Source: a virus
DNA: 45,993 nucleotides
IMG/VR virus record: IMGVR_UViG_3300028786_000014
Coordinates: 1-45,993 of that record
Direction: 5' to 3' (one strand)
A program made the position numbers and the translations under genes. Below are positions 1-7,242 of the stretch, in pieces (the first letter of the stretch is position 1; every line of letters begins with the position of its first letter). The notes beneath the pieces were generated by a model, which was given only the letters and a program-made list of their open reading frames with translations, did not search any database and was not told the origin of the DNA.

Positions 1-126
1 AAGCACGTCCCTGAGGACGTGCGTCAGGCTACCACATCAGAGGTTGGCCTCGATGAAGTCGATAACCGGCTGGAAGGTTTCGACCTCGTCGTTCAGGTTC
101 GCGAGCTTGATCATGTCTTCATCAGT
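1..126. repeat. Left copy of 126-bp terminal direct repeat
   Basis: These bases recur exactly at 45860-45985. The repeat includes a GC-rich hairpin (GCACGTCC/GGACGTGC, bases 3-22) and the 3' end of the first minus-strand gene. It is either the overlap left when a circular contig is cut open or a genuine short terminal redundancy. The length would suit an assembler overlap, so I favour an assembly origin on a circular map. Confidence 0.9.
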
Positions 127-426
127 AAGACCAGCCCAATCGCGGATATCGTTGGGCGGGTACGAGGAATAGTCGTTGTCGTGCTCAATGTCGTCGTCGT
201 CCCTATCCTTCCGGATAATACCCTCGACGACCCCAACGCCCGTGAATGCGGTCCTGACGAACGTGGCGTCAAGGTCGGTTTCCTTGCCCGCAACCTCACA
301 CAGAACACCGAGGCAGCAGTACGAAGACGAGTCTTCGTAGACAGTCTTCAAGTGGCCCTTGGTCTTGTTGTAGTCGCCGCTCTTGAGAGCGTCGATCAGA
401 AGACCCTTGACCTCGGGAACCATCAT
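37..426 (-). CDS. CCLGVLC-family small phage protein, paralog A
   Basis: 129 residues, function unknown. The start is set by the leader AAGGGAGAGAACA just before ATG; the frame stays open further upstream but runs through the intergenic hairpin. Family signature: a helical N-terminus with ALKSGDY (13-19), YCCLGVLCEVA (36-46), an acidic variable middle, DWAGL (96-100), then LND plus a helical end (110-129). Three close relatives lie directly beside it once the circle is closed (45365-45823, 499-918, 985-1386) and a fourth at 5354-5743. Paired Cys at 37, 38 and 43 could bind metal, but nothing proves that. Such proteins occur in many phages and have no known role to my knowledge. Confidence 0.85.
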   Translation of the reverse strand: MMVPEVKGLLIDALKSGDYNKTKGHLKTVYEDSSSYCCLGVLCEVAGKETDLDATFVRTAFTGVGVVEGIIRKDRDDDDIEHDNDYSSYPPNDIRDWAGLTDEDMIKLANLNDEVETFQPVIDFIEANL

Positions 427-498
427 TGTTCTCTCCCTTGTTTGGTCTGAGATGACCGGCCAATCCAGCTCCTTAGGGAGCTGGATCAACCTACCACA

Positions 499-918
499 TC
501 AGAACTGCTCGTCGATGACCTTGGCGATCTTCTCGAACGGCCACATGGCTGCATCGTTGAGAGTCAGAAGGGTCGAAGCCTCTTCTGTGTAACCGTAATC
601 TCCGCCCGGGACGGTGTACTCGACATGAGTCTGGAGATATCCACTGTCGACACTTCGGACGTAACCGCCTTCATCTTCCAGGCCAGCCCAGTGCTGGACC
701 TTTTCGGGCAGGAATGCCGAGCAACCGTCGTACGTCTCACCCTCGGGGTCGAACTCAATGTCAAGTCCGTCCTTGATGGCAACCTCACACAGCACACCGA
801 GGCAGCAGAACTTAGGCTCGCCACTGTCCTCGGGTGTGTATCGGAGCGATCCGGTCGACTGCTTGTACTCTCCGCTTTCGAGAGCTTCGATCCAGAGCGC
901 CTTGATTCGCTTGTCCAT
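499..918 (-). CDS. CCLGVLC-family small phage protein, paralog B
   Basis: 139 residues. It starts at the ATG after leader AAGGGAGAGAACA; upstream in-frame sequence belongs to the intergenic hairpin at 955-975. It has the family order: ALESGEYKQSTGSLR, CCLGVLCEVA, a variable acidic insert, HWAGL, and a C-terminal LTLNDAAMWPFEKIAKVI helix. The middle carries an extra tyrosine/glycine-rich stretch (YTVPGGDYGYT) absent from the other copies, so the variable region differs in length between paralogs while both ends are conserved. Function unknown. Confidence 0.85.
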   Translation of the reverse strand: MDKRIKALWIEALESGEYKQSTGSLRYTPEDSGEPKFCCLGVLCEVAIKDGLDIEFDPEGETYDGCSAFLPEKVQHWAGLEDEGGYVRSVDSGYLQTHVEYTVPGGDYGYTEEASTLLTLNDAAMWPFEKIAKVIDEQF

Positions 919-984
919 TGTTCTCTCCCTTGTTTCGGCTGCGATGCCGCCAAACCAGTCGTACTGGACGACTGGCAAGGTTGG

Positions 985-1386
985 TCACAGTTCGTCGTAC
1001 AGCCTCTCGATGGTGTATGAGATCTCGTAAAAGCTTGCCCCGTTGTCGTTGTCGGAGGAAAGCGATTCCGTCTCAGAACTATATACGTTGTCGTACGATC
1101 CGTTAGCGTGCTTCATGCCAGCCCAGATCCTAACTTCGTACGGCAGGACGCTGCTCTCGTTGTACGTCTCGCCCTCTGATTCTACTACCGGAACGTTGAA
1201 GCCGTATCGGTACCCATAGGACACCTTTACAAGTTCCCATGGCTGAATGACACCCTCCTTTACGGCGATGTCACACAGCACACCGAGGCAGCAGTAGCTG
1301 TCTCCGTCACGGAGTCGCCCAGTAGTCTGGCTGTACTCACCGGATCGGAGAGCAGAGACAAGCTTGTCGGCGATTTCCTTACGCAT
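985..1386 (-). CDS. CCLGVLC-family small phage protein, paralog C
   Basis: 133 residues, starting after AAGGGAGAGAATC-ATG. N-terminus MRKEIADKLVSALRSGEYSQTTGRLR is almost the same as paralog D at 5354-5743, so these two look like the most recent duplicates. It keeps CCLGVLCDIA and WAGM and ends in FYEISYTIERLYDEL. Function unknown. Its 3' end is followed after a few bases by the leader hairpin of paralog B, so the genes form one leftward transcription unit. Confidence 0.85.
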   Translation of the reverse strand: MRKEIADKLVSALRSGEYSQTTGRLRDGDSYCCLGVLCDIAVKEGVIQPWELVKVSYGYRYGFNVPVVESEGETYNESSVLPYEVRIWAGMKHANGSYDNVYSSETESLSSDNDNGASFYEISYTIERLYDEL

Positions 1387-1458
1387 GATTCTCTCCCTTG
1401 TTGGGTTCTGGTCGAACCACACGATGCAGGGGTTTTAGACCCTGCATCATGCTGCTGA

Positions 1459-1767
1459 TCAGAACAGATCTGCGCTCTCGGGAAGCTTGGGCGGCTCGTA
1501 CTCGAACGTGCCGTTGTTGATAGCGTCTACGATCTCGCTAGCCCTAGCCCAGGCATCGCTCTTCGAGTAGAAAAACTCCTGGTGGAGCGGCGCACTCTCA
1601 GCGAGCGTGTCACTCTCCTGCGGCTCCCGGTCGGAGAACACCATCACGGCGTACTCCTTCGGCTCGTATCCCATCATCGCGAAGACCATGGTCTCCAAGA
1701 GCCCGAGAGGCATGCCGTAAACGACCTGACCATTGGTGGCGTCCATCGCGATGTAGTCGTCGTTCAT
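1459..1767 (-). CDS. Hypothetical protein, 102 aa
   Basis: Starts at ATG following AAGGGAGAGAACA. The sequence has a short hydrophobic segment (LGLLETMVFAMMGY, about 21-34) and a C-terminus EYEPPKLPESADLF with a proline-rich acidic tail. I do not recognise the family and see no cysteine or nucleotide-binding motif. It is the first gene in the tandem set that is not a CCLGVLC paralog, and shares only the leader with them. Confidence 0.75.
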   Translation of the reverse strand: MNDDYIAMDATNGQVVYGMPLGLLETMVFAMMGYEPKEYAVMVFSDREPQESDTLAESAPLHQEFFYSKSDAWARASEIVDAINNGTFEYEPPKLPESADLF

Positions 1768-1896
1768 TGTTCTCTCCCTTGTTGACTTGGTTCAAGTGAA
1801 CCAGACGGCCGCTGTCCCTGTCAAGCACCCAAGGACAGAAACCATCCTACCCACTTGAACCGACCGAGGAAACGTCCCTTCGGTCGATCTAGTGAC

Positions 1897-2130
1897 TCAC
1901 TCTTGGCCGGTGTACCCTTCAAGGATGTTCGCAGCGTAGCCACGCACACCAAGGTAATCCAGCTCTGGACCGAGCTTATTGATCAAGGCGGCGCGAAGTG
2001 CGTCGGGATGGTACCCGACGCTTCGACCGACCTTAACATCAGGAGTCACGCCTTCCAGCAGCTTCCGGACTCGCATTTGCGAGACTCCGGACTCTGTGGA
2101 CAGCTCAGCGATGCTCTTGAAAGTAGCCAT
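1897..2130 (-). CDS. Small helix-turn-helix DNA-binding protein
   Basis: 77 residues from the ATG after AAGGGAGAGAACA. The N-terminal half (FKSIAELSTESGVSQMRVRKLLEG, residues 4-27) reads as a helix-turn-helix of the excisionase/MerR type, followed by a basic strand (VKVGRSVGYHPDAL) typical of a wing. The tail (YLGVRGYAANILEGYTGQE) is unassigned. It may be a local transcription regulator; the target is unknown. No integrase is present, so an excisionase role is unlikely. Confidence 0.65.
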   Translation of the reverse strand: MATFKSIAELSTESGVSQMRVRKLLEGVTPDVKVGRSVGYHPDALRAALINKLGPELDYLGVRGYAANILEGYTGQE

Positions 2131-2201
2131 TGTTCTCTCCCTTGTGATCAGTATCTCCTGATACTGCGAAGCCAGCCGTACTAGACGGTTGGCAACGTTA
2201 G

Positions 2202-2408
2202 TCAGGAGACGTGGAAGTGGGTTTCCAACGCGGTCCGCCACCCTCCGTCCTTTTTGATTTCCACTGGTCCGAAATCCACATCAGCGTTCGCTTGCTGAGC
2301 TTCGCTAGCGGAGCAGCAGCGGCACCCGAGGTCGGATACTGTCACTTCGATGTCACCGTGATCAGCCATCGCTTTGGTTGCCATTTTGATCAGCTCGCTC
2401 AGTTTCAT
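2202..2408 (-). CDS. Hypothetical protein, 68 aa, HGDIEV-type
   Basis: Begins MKLSELIKMATKAMADHGDIEVTVSD, a pattern seen in small proteins of many phages (a helix followed by HGDxEV and a beta strand). A CRCC cluster (about 29-32) suggests metal binding in this member. The leader is a variant, AACGAGGGAGAGAAT before ATG. Function unknown. Confidence 0.75.
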   Translation of the reverse strand: MKLSELIKMATKAMADHGDIEVTVSDLGCRCCSASEAQQANADVDFGPVEIKKDGGWRTALETHFHVS

Positions 2409-2479
2409 ATTCTCTCCCTCGTTCTTCCTCTAAGCAGAGGACACGGCACACAGGAAATCCTATGTACCATGCTCGGTGC

Positions 2480-2863
2480 TCAGACCTCGCTGATGTACCG
2501 CATAACCACGTCGATCGGGCGGACAGGAGTGGTGAGGTCTAGGATACCAGACTCGATACCGTACTTCACCATCTCGTGAGAGCTAAGCGCTCCGTCTACG
2601 TCCTCGGAGAAGTAACCCTCGTACACAGAGTCCTTGAGACCGTCCTGCAAGTCTCCCAGAGATCCGTCTCCCACCTTGACCAAGAGAGTCATGTGGGGAA
2701 GCTCGCGTCCGCCCAGCAAGGCCAGGTAGATGTCGAACGTGTTGTCGGAGGTGAACACAGCCCATTCGCCGACGTAGCTGATCTTGGAGACGAACCGAGT
2801 AGGAAGCTCCACGATCTCCAGGTCATTACGGTTGTGGATACCACACTCGCTGTTGTCGCACAT
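2480..2863 (-). CDS. Hypothetical protein, 127 aa
   Basis: Starts after AAGGGAGAGAACG-ATG. The N-terminus MCDNSECGIHNRNDLEIVELP has two cysteines and a histidine that could form a zinc site. The rest is mixed alpha/beta with an acidic C-terminal half (VYEGYFSEDVDGALSSHEMV). No recognised family. Ordinary cassette spacing on both sides. Confidence 0.7.
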   Translation of the reverse strand: MCDNSECGIHNRNDLEIVELPTRFVSKISYVGEWAVFTSDNTFDIYLALLGGRELPHMTLLVKVGDGSLGDLQDGLKDSVYEGYFSEDVDGALSSHEMVKYGIESGILDLTTPVRPIDVVMRYISEV

Positions 2864-2935
2864 CGTTCTCTCCCTTGTTTAAATCTGCTCTGATGAGCAA
2901 CACACGGCTCACTTGCGTGAGCCGCATGCAAGACA

Positions 2936-3478
2936 TCAGAACGATACTTCACGAACCCCGCCACGCGGACCGAACAGAAGCCGCTTGTAAGGTTCGTTGC
3001 CGATCCGCCACTCAAGGCCGCTGTAAGAGACTCTGTAAATGTCGATGTACGAGTCTCGACCAACGACCGGCGTGTCGAACCATCCGGACCGATCTTTGTT
3101 GAGTCGTCCGGACTCGGTGACGTAGTCAAAGCTGTCGCGTCCGCCCTCACGGTAGCGTAGGGACTCCTTGGCCGAGGCCAAGTCTTCCCACCTCTCTACG
3201 TTATCCATGAAGTCGTCGCCACCTCCGTACCCGTTTCCGCCGTGCCAAACACCATACACGTACGGCATGTCGTACACGGCGTCATGGAACGTAGTGCCGG
3301 AGAAGTGGATGTTATCCTGCCCGAAGGCCCACTTCACCTCTCCCACGAGGCCCGTCAGGGCACTGTACACGGCCTGTGCCTCGTCGACACGACCGGCTGC
3401 GTACATTTCCACAGCCTGGACGTACGTGTCGTGCAGAGCGGCAGCCACGGGTTCGTAGACTCGCTTGCTCGCAGTCAT
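2936..3478 (-). CDS. Hypothetical protein, 180 aa
   Basis: The start is ATG after AAGGGAGAGAGCA; the longer open frame upstream has no ribosome site and crosses the intergenic hairpin, so it is excluded. The protein has an N-terminal helical region (VYEPVAAALHDTYVQAVEMYAAGRVDEAQAVYSA split by short turns) and an aromatic, glycine-rich middle (HGGNGYGGGDDF). It is the largest gene of this block. No family recognised. Confidence 0.7.
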   Translation of the reverse strand: MTASKRVYEPVAAALHDTYVQAVEMYAAGRVDEAQAVYSALTGLVGEVKWAFGQDNIHFSGTTFHDAVYDMPYVYGVWHGGNGYGGGDDFMDNVERWEDLASAKESLRYREGGRDSFDYVTESGRLNKDRSGWFDTPVVGRDSYIDIYRVSYSGLEWRIGNEPYKRLLFGPRGGVREVSF

Positions 3479-3545
3479 TGCTCTCTCCCTTGCGTTGCCC
3501 CTAGTGAGCAACACCGTACACCCATTGGATGTGCGATGCAAGACA

Positions 3546-3665
3546 CTAGCGACCGGACTTGCTGATCTGCGTTTTACCGCACTTCTCGCAGAGTCGAAAC
3601 TGTCTGTTGAGGTAGTCTCCAAGGTCTGCCCACAGAGACCAACGGTGAAGGCAAAAGAGGCTCAT
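3546..3665 (-). CDS. Micro zinc-ribbon protein, 39 aa (second of tandem pair)
   Basis: Reads MSLFCLHRWSLWADLG then QFRLCEKCGKTQ and stops. C5, H7 and the C-E-K-C pair give four potential zinc ligands in a CxH...CxxC layout. Start chosen at the ATG overlapping the stop of the previous gene (ATGA), with GGAGAGG upstream. It resembles the next gene (HRW..W, Q.R.CE.CG..Q), so the pair arose by duplication. Similar short HxW/CxxC proteins are common in actinophages. Too short to assign a function. Confidence 0.6.
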   Translation of the reverse strand: MSLFCLHRWSLWADLGDYLNRQFRLCEKCGKTQISKSGR

Positions 3666-3775
3666 ACCATCCTCTCCTGTATGACTCCACAGCGTTCACA
3701 CTCTCTACGCTGGAACGTGGCCCAGATGGAAGAAGTATAAATCTTCCACTTGCCCCACCTATGGAAGACATGCAA
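3662..3775 (-). CDS. Micro zinc-ribbon protein, 37 aa (first of tandem pair)
   Basis: Reads (TTG)HVFHRWGKWKIYTSS then FQRRECERCGVIQERMV. The HRWGKW and CERCG motifs match a widespread small actinophage family and the neighbouring gene. No in-frame ATG or GTG exists, so a TTG start shortly after the previous stop is inferred; the ribosome site is weak. It overlaps the next gene by four bases (ATGA). A hairpin TGGAAGA/TCTTCCA lies inside the coding sequence. Confidence 0.5.
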   Translation of the reverse strand: MHVFHRWGKWKIYTSSIWATFQRRECERCGVIQERMV

Positions 3776-3781
3776 CGTAAG

Positions 3782-3940
3782 TCACTTACCTTCCACCATG
3801 TCGAACAGCTCGTCGAACGAATCTGTCCACACGTCCATGAACATATGGACCTGTTCGGGAGTCAAGCCGACCTTATCGGCCACCTTCTTCTCGACAGGAG
3901 TGATTACCATCTCAGAACAGGTGCACCTGAGATTTTCCAT
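3782..3940 (-). CDS. Hypothetical protein, 52 aa
   Basis: Starts at ATG after GAAGGGAGAAAGAAC, a slightly altered copy of the block leader. Sequence MENLRCTCSEMVITPVEKK then a helix-rich acidic half ending in DELFDMVEGK. The CTC motif near the N-terminus may bind metal. Unknown function. Confidence 0.65.
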   Translation of the reverse strand: MENLRCTCSEMVITPVEKKVADKVGLTPEQVHMFMDVWTDSFDELFDMVEGK

Positions 3941-4004
3941 GTTCTTTCTCCCTTCGGCTGTGATGCCGCTACACGAGGCACCCCGTAGGGTGCCAAGCAT
4001 AGTC

Positions 4005-4409
4005 CTAGTCACAGTCGATGTAAACCTTCGGCGTAACCGCAGGTTCCATCAGTTCATCGACGGCCATACGGAGATTGTACGGCTTCTCGACCCAACCGTT
4101 GATGCCATCATGGTACTTGAGTACCAGAACGATCCTGCGCCGGACGATGAACGGCCAAGCGCTAGTGGTGTCGAGTCCCTCGACGACGCTAGAGTCATAG
4201 CTGGCGAGCTGCCACTCACCCTTGCCGAACCAGTCGTCAAGTTCGTCTTGGATGTTAAGTGAAGTCTCCTCCAAGTCTTCGTCGTAAGAGAAGACATTGT
4301 ATGCATAGTTCCTCGCGCTTACCGGATAGTCGTCCCCGTCTGCCCAGTGAGTGAACACACTAGAGTCGCAGTACTGGAACTCACCGGAGGCGAAACCAAA
4401 CACGGTCAT
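4005..4409 (-). CDS. Hypothetical protein, 134 aa
   Basis: Starts after AAGGGAGAGAATA-ATG. The protein is rich in aromatics and acidic residues (FTHWADGDDYPVSARNYAYNVFSYDEDLEE) and has a central beta-rich part (WPFIVRRRIVLVLKYHDG). It ends VTPKVYIDCD. No known family. Normal hairpin-leader context. Confidence 0.7.
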   Translation of the reverse strand: MTVFGFASGEFQYCDSSVFTHWADGDDYPVSARNYAYNVFSYDEDLEETSLNIQDELDDWFGKGEWQLASYDSSVVEGLDTTSAWPFIVRRRIVLVLKYHDGINGWVEKPYNLRMAVDELMEPAVTPKVYIDCD

Positions 4410-4493
4410 TATTCTCTCCCTTGCCAAACTCAGCATCGGTGATGCTGTGCCAACACACCTACTAGAGATGCGCTGGACCTAGTCACCGATTTC

Positions 4494-4724
4494 TCACTCA
4501 TGCTTGATGCGGAAAGGGCCGGTCGTGGCCCCCTTCTCGAACGCCAGGCGTCCGTATTTGTTGATCCAGCTCAGGACCTTAACCTCTCCCTTGTCGGAGA
4601 GAGGCTTCCAGCACGTGAAGCACAACGCCTCTTCGTGCTGATCTGACTTAAAGGCCACGAGCTGTCCAGCCGGACTGTCGCACCTATCGCACGACTCAAA
4701 CTCCTGGCCAGCGTACTTAGCCAT
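4494..4724 (-). CDS. Small zinc-finger protein, 76 aa
   Basis: ATG follows AAGGGAGAGAATA. Residues 12-15 (CDRC) and 46-49 (CFTC) form two CxxC knuckles some 30 residues apart, the spacing of a treble-clef or zinc-ribbon fold. The C-terminal half is basic (INKYGRLAFEKGATTGPFRIKHE). Could bind nucleic acid or act as an adaptor; no direct evidence. Confidence 0.7.
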   Translation of the reverse strand: MAKYAGQEFESCDRCDSPAGQLVAFKSDQHEEALCFTCWKPLSDKGEVKVLSWINKYGRLAFEKGATTGPFRIKHE

Positions 4725-4791
4725 TATTCTCTCCCTTATAGGCAGTGATGCCGTCACAACGGACGCCTTACGGCGTCCGCCATGATCCTGG

Positions 4792-4989
4792 TCACTGACT
4801 CTTGCAGCCGTTCCTCTTGCAGGTGATGGGAACTAGCGCACCACTCTGCATCGACAGCACGCCTCTGGCGTGCATGCCACAACCAGTAAGGTTGTCCCGA
4901 ACGTACGAGTAGGTACCACCCTTGATCTTGTGGGTGATAGACCTGTCACTTACACCAGTGATAGTCACGACAGCCTGTGCACTGTTCAT
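4792..4989 (-). CDS. Hypothetical Cys/His protein, 65 aa
   Basis: Starts at ATG with AGAAGGGTTGATC upstream, not the block leader. Sequence has ITGVSDRSITHKIKGGTYSYV then CGMHARG and a final CKRNGC, giving Cys/His ligands for one metal site. It lies two bases from the stop of the preceding basic micro-gene, so the three genes 5283-4792 are probably translationally coupled behind one leader. Confidence 0.65.
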   Translation of the reverse strand: MNSAQAVVTITGVSDRSITHKIKGGTYSYVRDNLTGCGMHARGVLSMQSGALVPITCKRNGCKSQ

Positions 4990-4991
4990 GA

Positions 4992-5108
4992 TCAACCCTT
5001 CTTGACCTTGTTCTGCTTGGGGTGCTTCTTCCACGCCTTACCGTTCGGCCTAGACGGGTTGAGGTTACCCTTGTGAGTGGCAGACATCTTCTTCTTACCC
5101 TTAGCCAC
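4992..5108 (-). CDS. Basic micro-protein, 38 aa
   Basis: Very lysine-rich (AKGKKKM..., KKHPKQNKVKKG). GTG start chosen because it overlaps the previous stop by eight bases (GTGGCTAA), as expected for coupled translation; an internal ATG at 5087 would give 31 residues. Likely binds nucleic acid or is a charge-neutralising protein; otherwise unknown. Confidence 0.6.
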   Translation of the reverse strand: MAKGKKKMSATHKGNLNPSRPNGKAWKKHPKQNKVKKG

Positions 5109-5283
5109 GACGCTTGCTCCCAGTCTCGTACATGTACGCGATCCATTCGAACCACGGCATGCCGTCGATGTGGTATTCCTCGTTGCCGAGGTACTTGACG
5201 TCCTCATACTCGACGCCAGCAGCCACAGCGATCTCGCCTTGCAAGGTGGGAAGGCCGGACTGCATCGCTTCGTATCCGTTCAC
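5101..5283 (-). CDS. Hypothetical protein, 60 aa
   Basis: The leader AAGGGGAGAGAT sits directly before GTG, so GTG is taken as the start although ATG codons exist downstream. Sequence contains LPTLQGEIAVAAGVEYEDVKYLG and an aromatic end (GMPWFEWIAYMYETGSKRRG). Unknown function. It heads a small coupled unit with the two genes that follow. Confidence 0.65.
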   Translation of the reverse strand: MNGYEAMQSGLPTLQGEIAVAAGVEYEDVKYLGNEEYHIDGMPWFEWIAYMYETGSKRRG

Positions 5284-5353
5284 ATCTCTCCCCTTGCAGG
5301 ATTCGGCTGTGATGCCGTCACAACGCATCCCCGGGGGGATGCGCTCTGAGTGG

Positions 5354-5743
5354 TCACAGCTGTTCGTAGTTCTCCTCAATCACTACGGCGATCTCGTCGA
5401 ACGTAGCTCCGCTGTCGTTCAAGTCGGATAGGTAGTATTCGTAACCGCCATCGTCCAACTGGTTATATGCGCCCGTGTCGGTCTTCAAGCCAGCCCAGAG
5501 TTGCACAGCCAGCGGAGTAGTGGCGGACGCATCGTTGTAGCGATGCATGTAGCCTTCCAGGGTGTAGCTGTACTGGACTGTCCAACCGCTCTTCTGGCCC
5601 CGTGCCATCTGTTCCTTGTCGTACAGGTCGCAGAGAACACCGAGGCAGCAGTAGCCCTCTTGGGTACGGAGCTGCAACTTCGACTGATCGTACTCGCCGC
5701 TCCTGAGAGCCGTGACGAGCTTGTCAGCGATTTCCTTCTTCAT
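5354..5743 (-). CDS. CCLGVLC-family small phage protein, paralog D
   Basis: 129 residues from ATG after AAGGGAGAGAGCT. N-terminus KKEIADKLVTALRSGEYDQSK matches paralog C closely; CCLGVLCDLYDKEQ, then LWAGLKTDTGAYNQLDD and the conserved end LNDSGATFDEIAVVIEENYEQL. It is the first gene after the leftward control region and is separated from the other four copies by about 4 kb of unrelated cassettes. Confidence 0.85.
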   Translation of the reverse strand: MKKEIADKLVTALRSGEYDQSKLQLRTQEGYCCLGVLCDLYDKEQMARGQKSGWTVQYSYTLEGYMHRYNDASATTPLAVQLWAGLKTDTGAYNQLDDGGYEYYLSDLNDSGATFDEIAVVIEENYEQL

Positions 5744-6162
5744 AGCTCTCTCCCTTGTTCCGCACACACCTTAGGTGTGTGCGTTGAACGGAGGAAGGAT
5801 GCACGGCGGCAACCAAGTGACCCAGAACTATCCTGGACTTGATCTCCTCTTCGTCACCCTCCCCCCACTCTGAGGAGTCGCTAACGGTTTGCGCTGGCCA
5901 CGACGATCTCCCGCACCGACGTATTGTCTTCCCTCGGTATTTCCCAACCGATCTAGGCGTCTCGCAACATCGTTACAGTTGAACGCTGCATCCATCGCGC
6001 CCCACTAGCGACCCCCCAAACAAGGGGGGAAAGAATCCCATGATCATGACTGTGAGATGTTGCGGCTCGCACCTAGGCTGCGGACTTTCGTCCCCTTGAT
6101 GGTCCATCGCTTCACTCACTCACAGCGGGGCGCATTTCAGCACCCGCTGATCTATGGGTAGC

Positions 6163-6182
6163 TCACTATTGAGTTCTCAAGC
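6163..6182 (-). promoter_or_regulatory. rRNA-leader-like antitermination motif
   Basis: The minus strand reads GCTTGAGAACTCAATAGTG about 220 bases downstream of promoter 2. TTGAGAACTCAA(C/T)AGTG is a hallmark of actinobacterial rRNA leaders and 16S-23S spacers, near the Nus-factor boxA. A second copy (CCTTGAGAACTC) is at 6601-6612. The match is seen in the sequence; a role in antitermination is inference. Confidence 0.5.
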
Positions 6183-6398
6183 AACGGTCAGTTGTCCTTG
6201 CCAGCCATTTCCCTAGCATCCGGGCGCCCTGTTGTAGCTACTGCGGTACAGGCCCCACCTGAAAGGTGGGCATAGTGCAGTAACCCGAGCGACGGTCAGT
6301 ATCAACCGCTCTTCTCACGTGCTAGCTGTGCTGGGGTAGGTCCCTGATCAAGCTTCCCTACTGCGACCCGGTTGCCCCGATCGCTCCCTACGCTTCAG

Positions 6399-6427
6399 AT
6401 CTTGCCAGGCTCTTGCGAGCTTGTCAA
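6399..6427 (-). promoter_or_regulatory. Leftward promoter 2
   Basis: TTGACA (6427-6422), 17 bases, CAAGAT (6404-6399) on the minus strand. The flanks resemble promoter 1 (CTTGACAAGC and GATCT in both), so the two look duplicated. A weaker third candidate (TTGATA-17-TACTGC) lies at 6277-6305. Confidence 0.55.
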
Positions 6428-6556
6428 GCCTCTTAGTCTGACCGACTCTTGCGAGTCTGCCGTGGCCTAGTGTGGCGATCTGAGACCCTGTCCGCATCCC
6501 CGAGGGTTAGCATCGGACTAGTGGTCTCGGACCGCCGTAGCGGGCCGACTGATGAG

Positions 6557-6585
6557 ATCATGACTTGCCTACGTTGGCTTGTCAA
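6557..6585 (-). promoter_or_regulatory. Leftward promoter 1
   Basis: On the minus strand TTGACA (6585-6580) is followed after 17 bases by CATGAT (6562-6557). This is a near-consensus housekeeping promoter reading toward the accessory block. A TTGAGAACTC motif sits just upstream of the -35 box. Confidence 0.6.
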
Positions 6586-6807
6586 GATCTGCTGCGTATG
6601 GAGTTCTCAAGGTTCCGTGTTGCGTTGTCCCGTTGTGGCGACGAGGAGAACGCTACTCAGACCGAGAGAGTTGTCAAACATGCAGGTCAGACGTGGTGTG
6701 TGTGGGTGGAATCAGTTTCTAGATAAGCGGACGCTTACCAGGAATGTCATGGTATGTCCGTATCACTGGTTGAGACGTGCAGGTCAGAGCGTGTGTGTGG
6801 GGCGGTC

Positions 6808-6834
6808 TGGACAATGTGGACAAGGTGGACAGTG
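6808..6834 (+). repeat. Three tandem 9-bp iterons
   Basis: TGGACAATG, TGGACAAGG and TGGACAGTG stand head to tail. Such short iterons can bind a replication initiator or regulator. With only three units, chance or another role is possible. Confidence 0.5.
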
Positions 6835-7187
6835 TACAGTCTCCAACCTGCAAATCGTAGCCAATCTGGCCCTACAGCCTGCACATGCTAGGCAGATTGC
6901 ACAGTAATCCTTGCATATCAAGGCCATCTGTCTAGTTGACCATGGAAGCACAGGCGCACACGCGTGTATAGAGGGGACAGCCGCCACATGTATACCTATG
7001 CATGGCAGTGCATGACCATGCGCTCAGATGTCGTGGCTGCTGCTCAGATGAGCGGACAAACTAGGACACACAGTGCATCCATCGCATCACTGACAGTGAG
7101 CCCAAACCTAGACAAACCTACCCAGGCATTGTTAAATCGGGCGAGGTGTGTGTGTGTGAGTCCCCTCAAATTTTCACCATAAATAGA

Positions 7188-7203
7188 TGTGACGTCCATC
7201 ACA
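7188..7203. promoter_or_regulatory. Crp-like palindrome, site 1
   Basis: TGTGACGTCCATCACA matches the TGTGA-N6-TCACA consensus of Crp/Fnr-family regulators exactly. It lies about 350 bases before the terminase gene. See the paired site 55 bases downstream. Confidence 0.6.
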
Positions 7204-7242
7204 GTCATGCTCACAACCCTTGCGGCGCTTGGCTTGTAGTAG

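Larger units (their letters stand above)
427..5790 (-). repeat. Repeated hairpin-plus-leader unit ahead of each accessory gene
   Basis: At least a dozen genes in this block share the same start region on the minus strand: AACAAGGGAGAGAACA followed by the start codon, with few base changes. Upstream of it almost every gap has a perfect GC-rich hairpin, for example at 463-486 (10-bp stem), 955-975, 4760-4779 (CGGACGCC/GGCGTCCG) and 5761-5783 (10-bp stem). Several also have a second small hairpin of the form GGC-ATCACA-GCC right before the Shine-Dalgarno. None has a clear U-run, so they look more like mRNA processing or stabilising elements than terminators. Leaders at 42709 and 45823 belong to the same set. 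Confidence 0.8.

Noticed and set aside
1897-2130. Excisionase and temperate lifestyle
   Set aside because: The helix-turn-helix protein is excisionase-like in size, but no integrase or repressor is present in the window.
3724-3747. Hairpin TGGAAGA/TCTTCCA as a terminator
   Set aside because: It lies within a likely zinc-ribbon micro-gene and has no T-run.
6449-6907. Open frame of 152 codons in the control region
   Set aside because: No ribosome site, odd composition rich in Cys, Arg and Trp, and it runs through promoter and repeat motifs.
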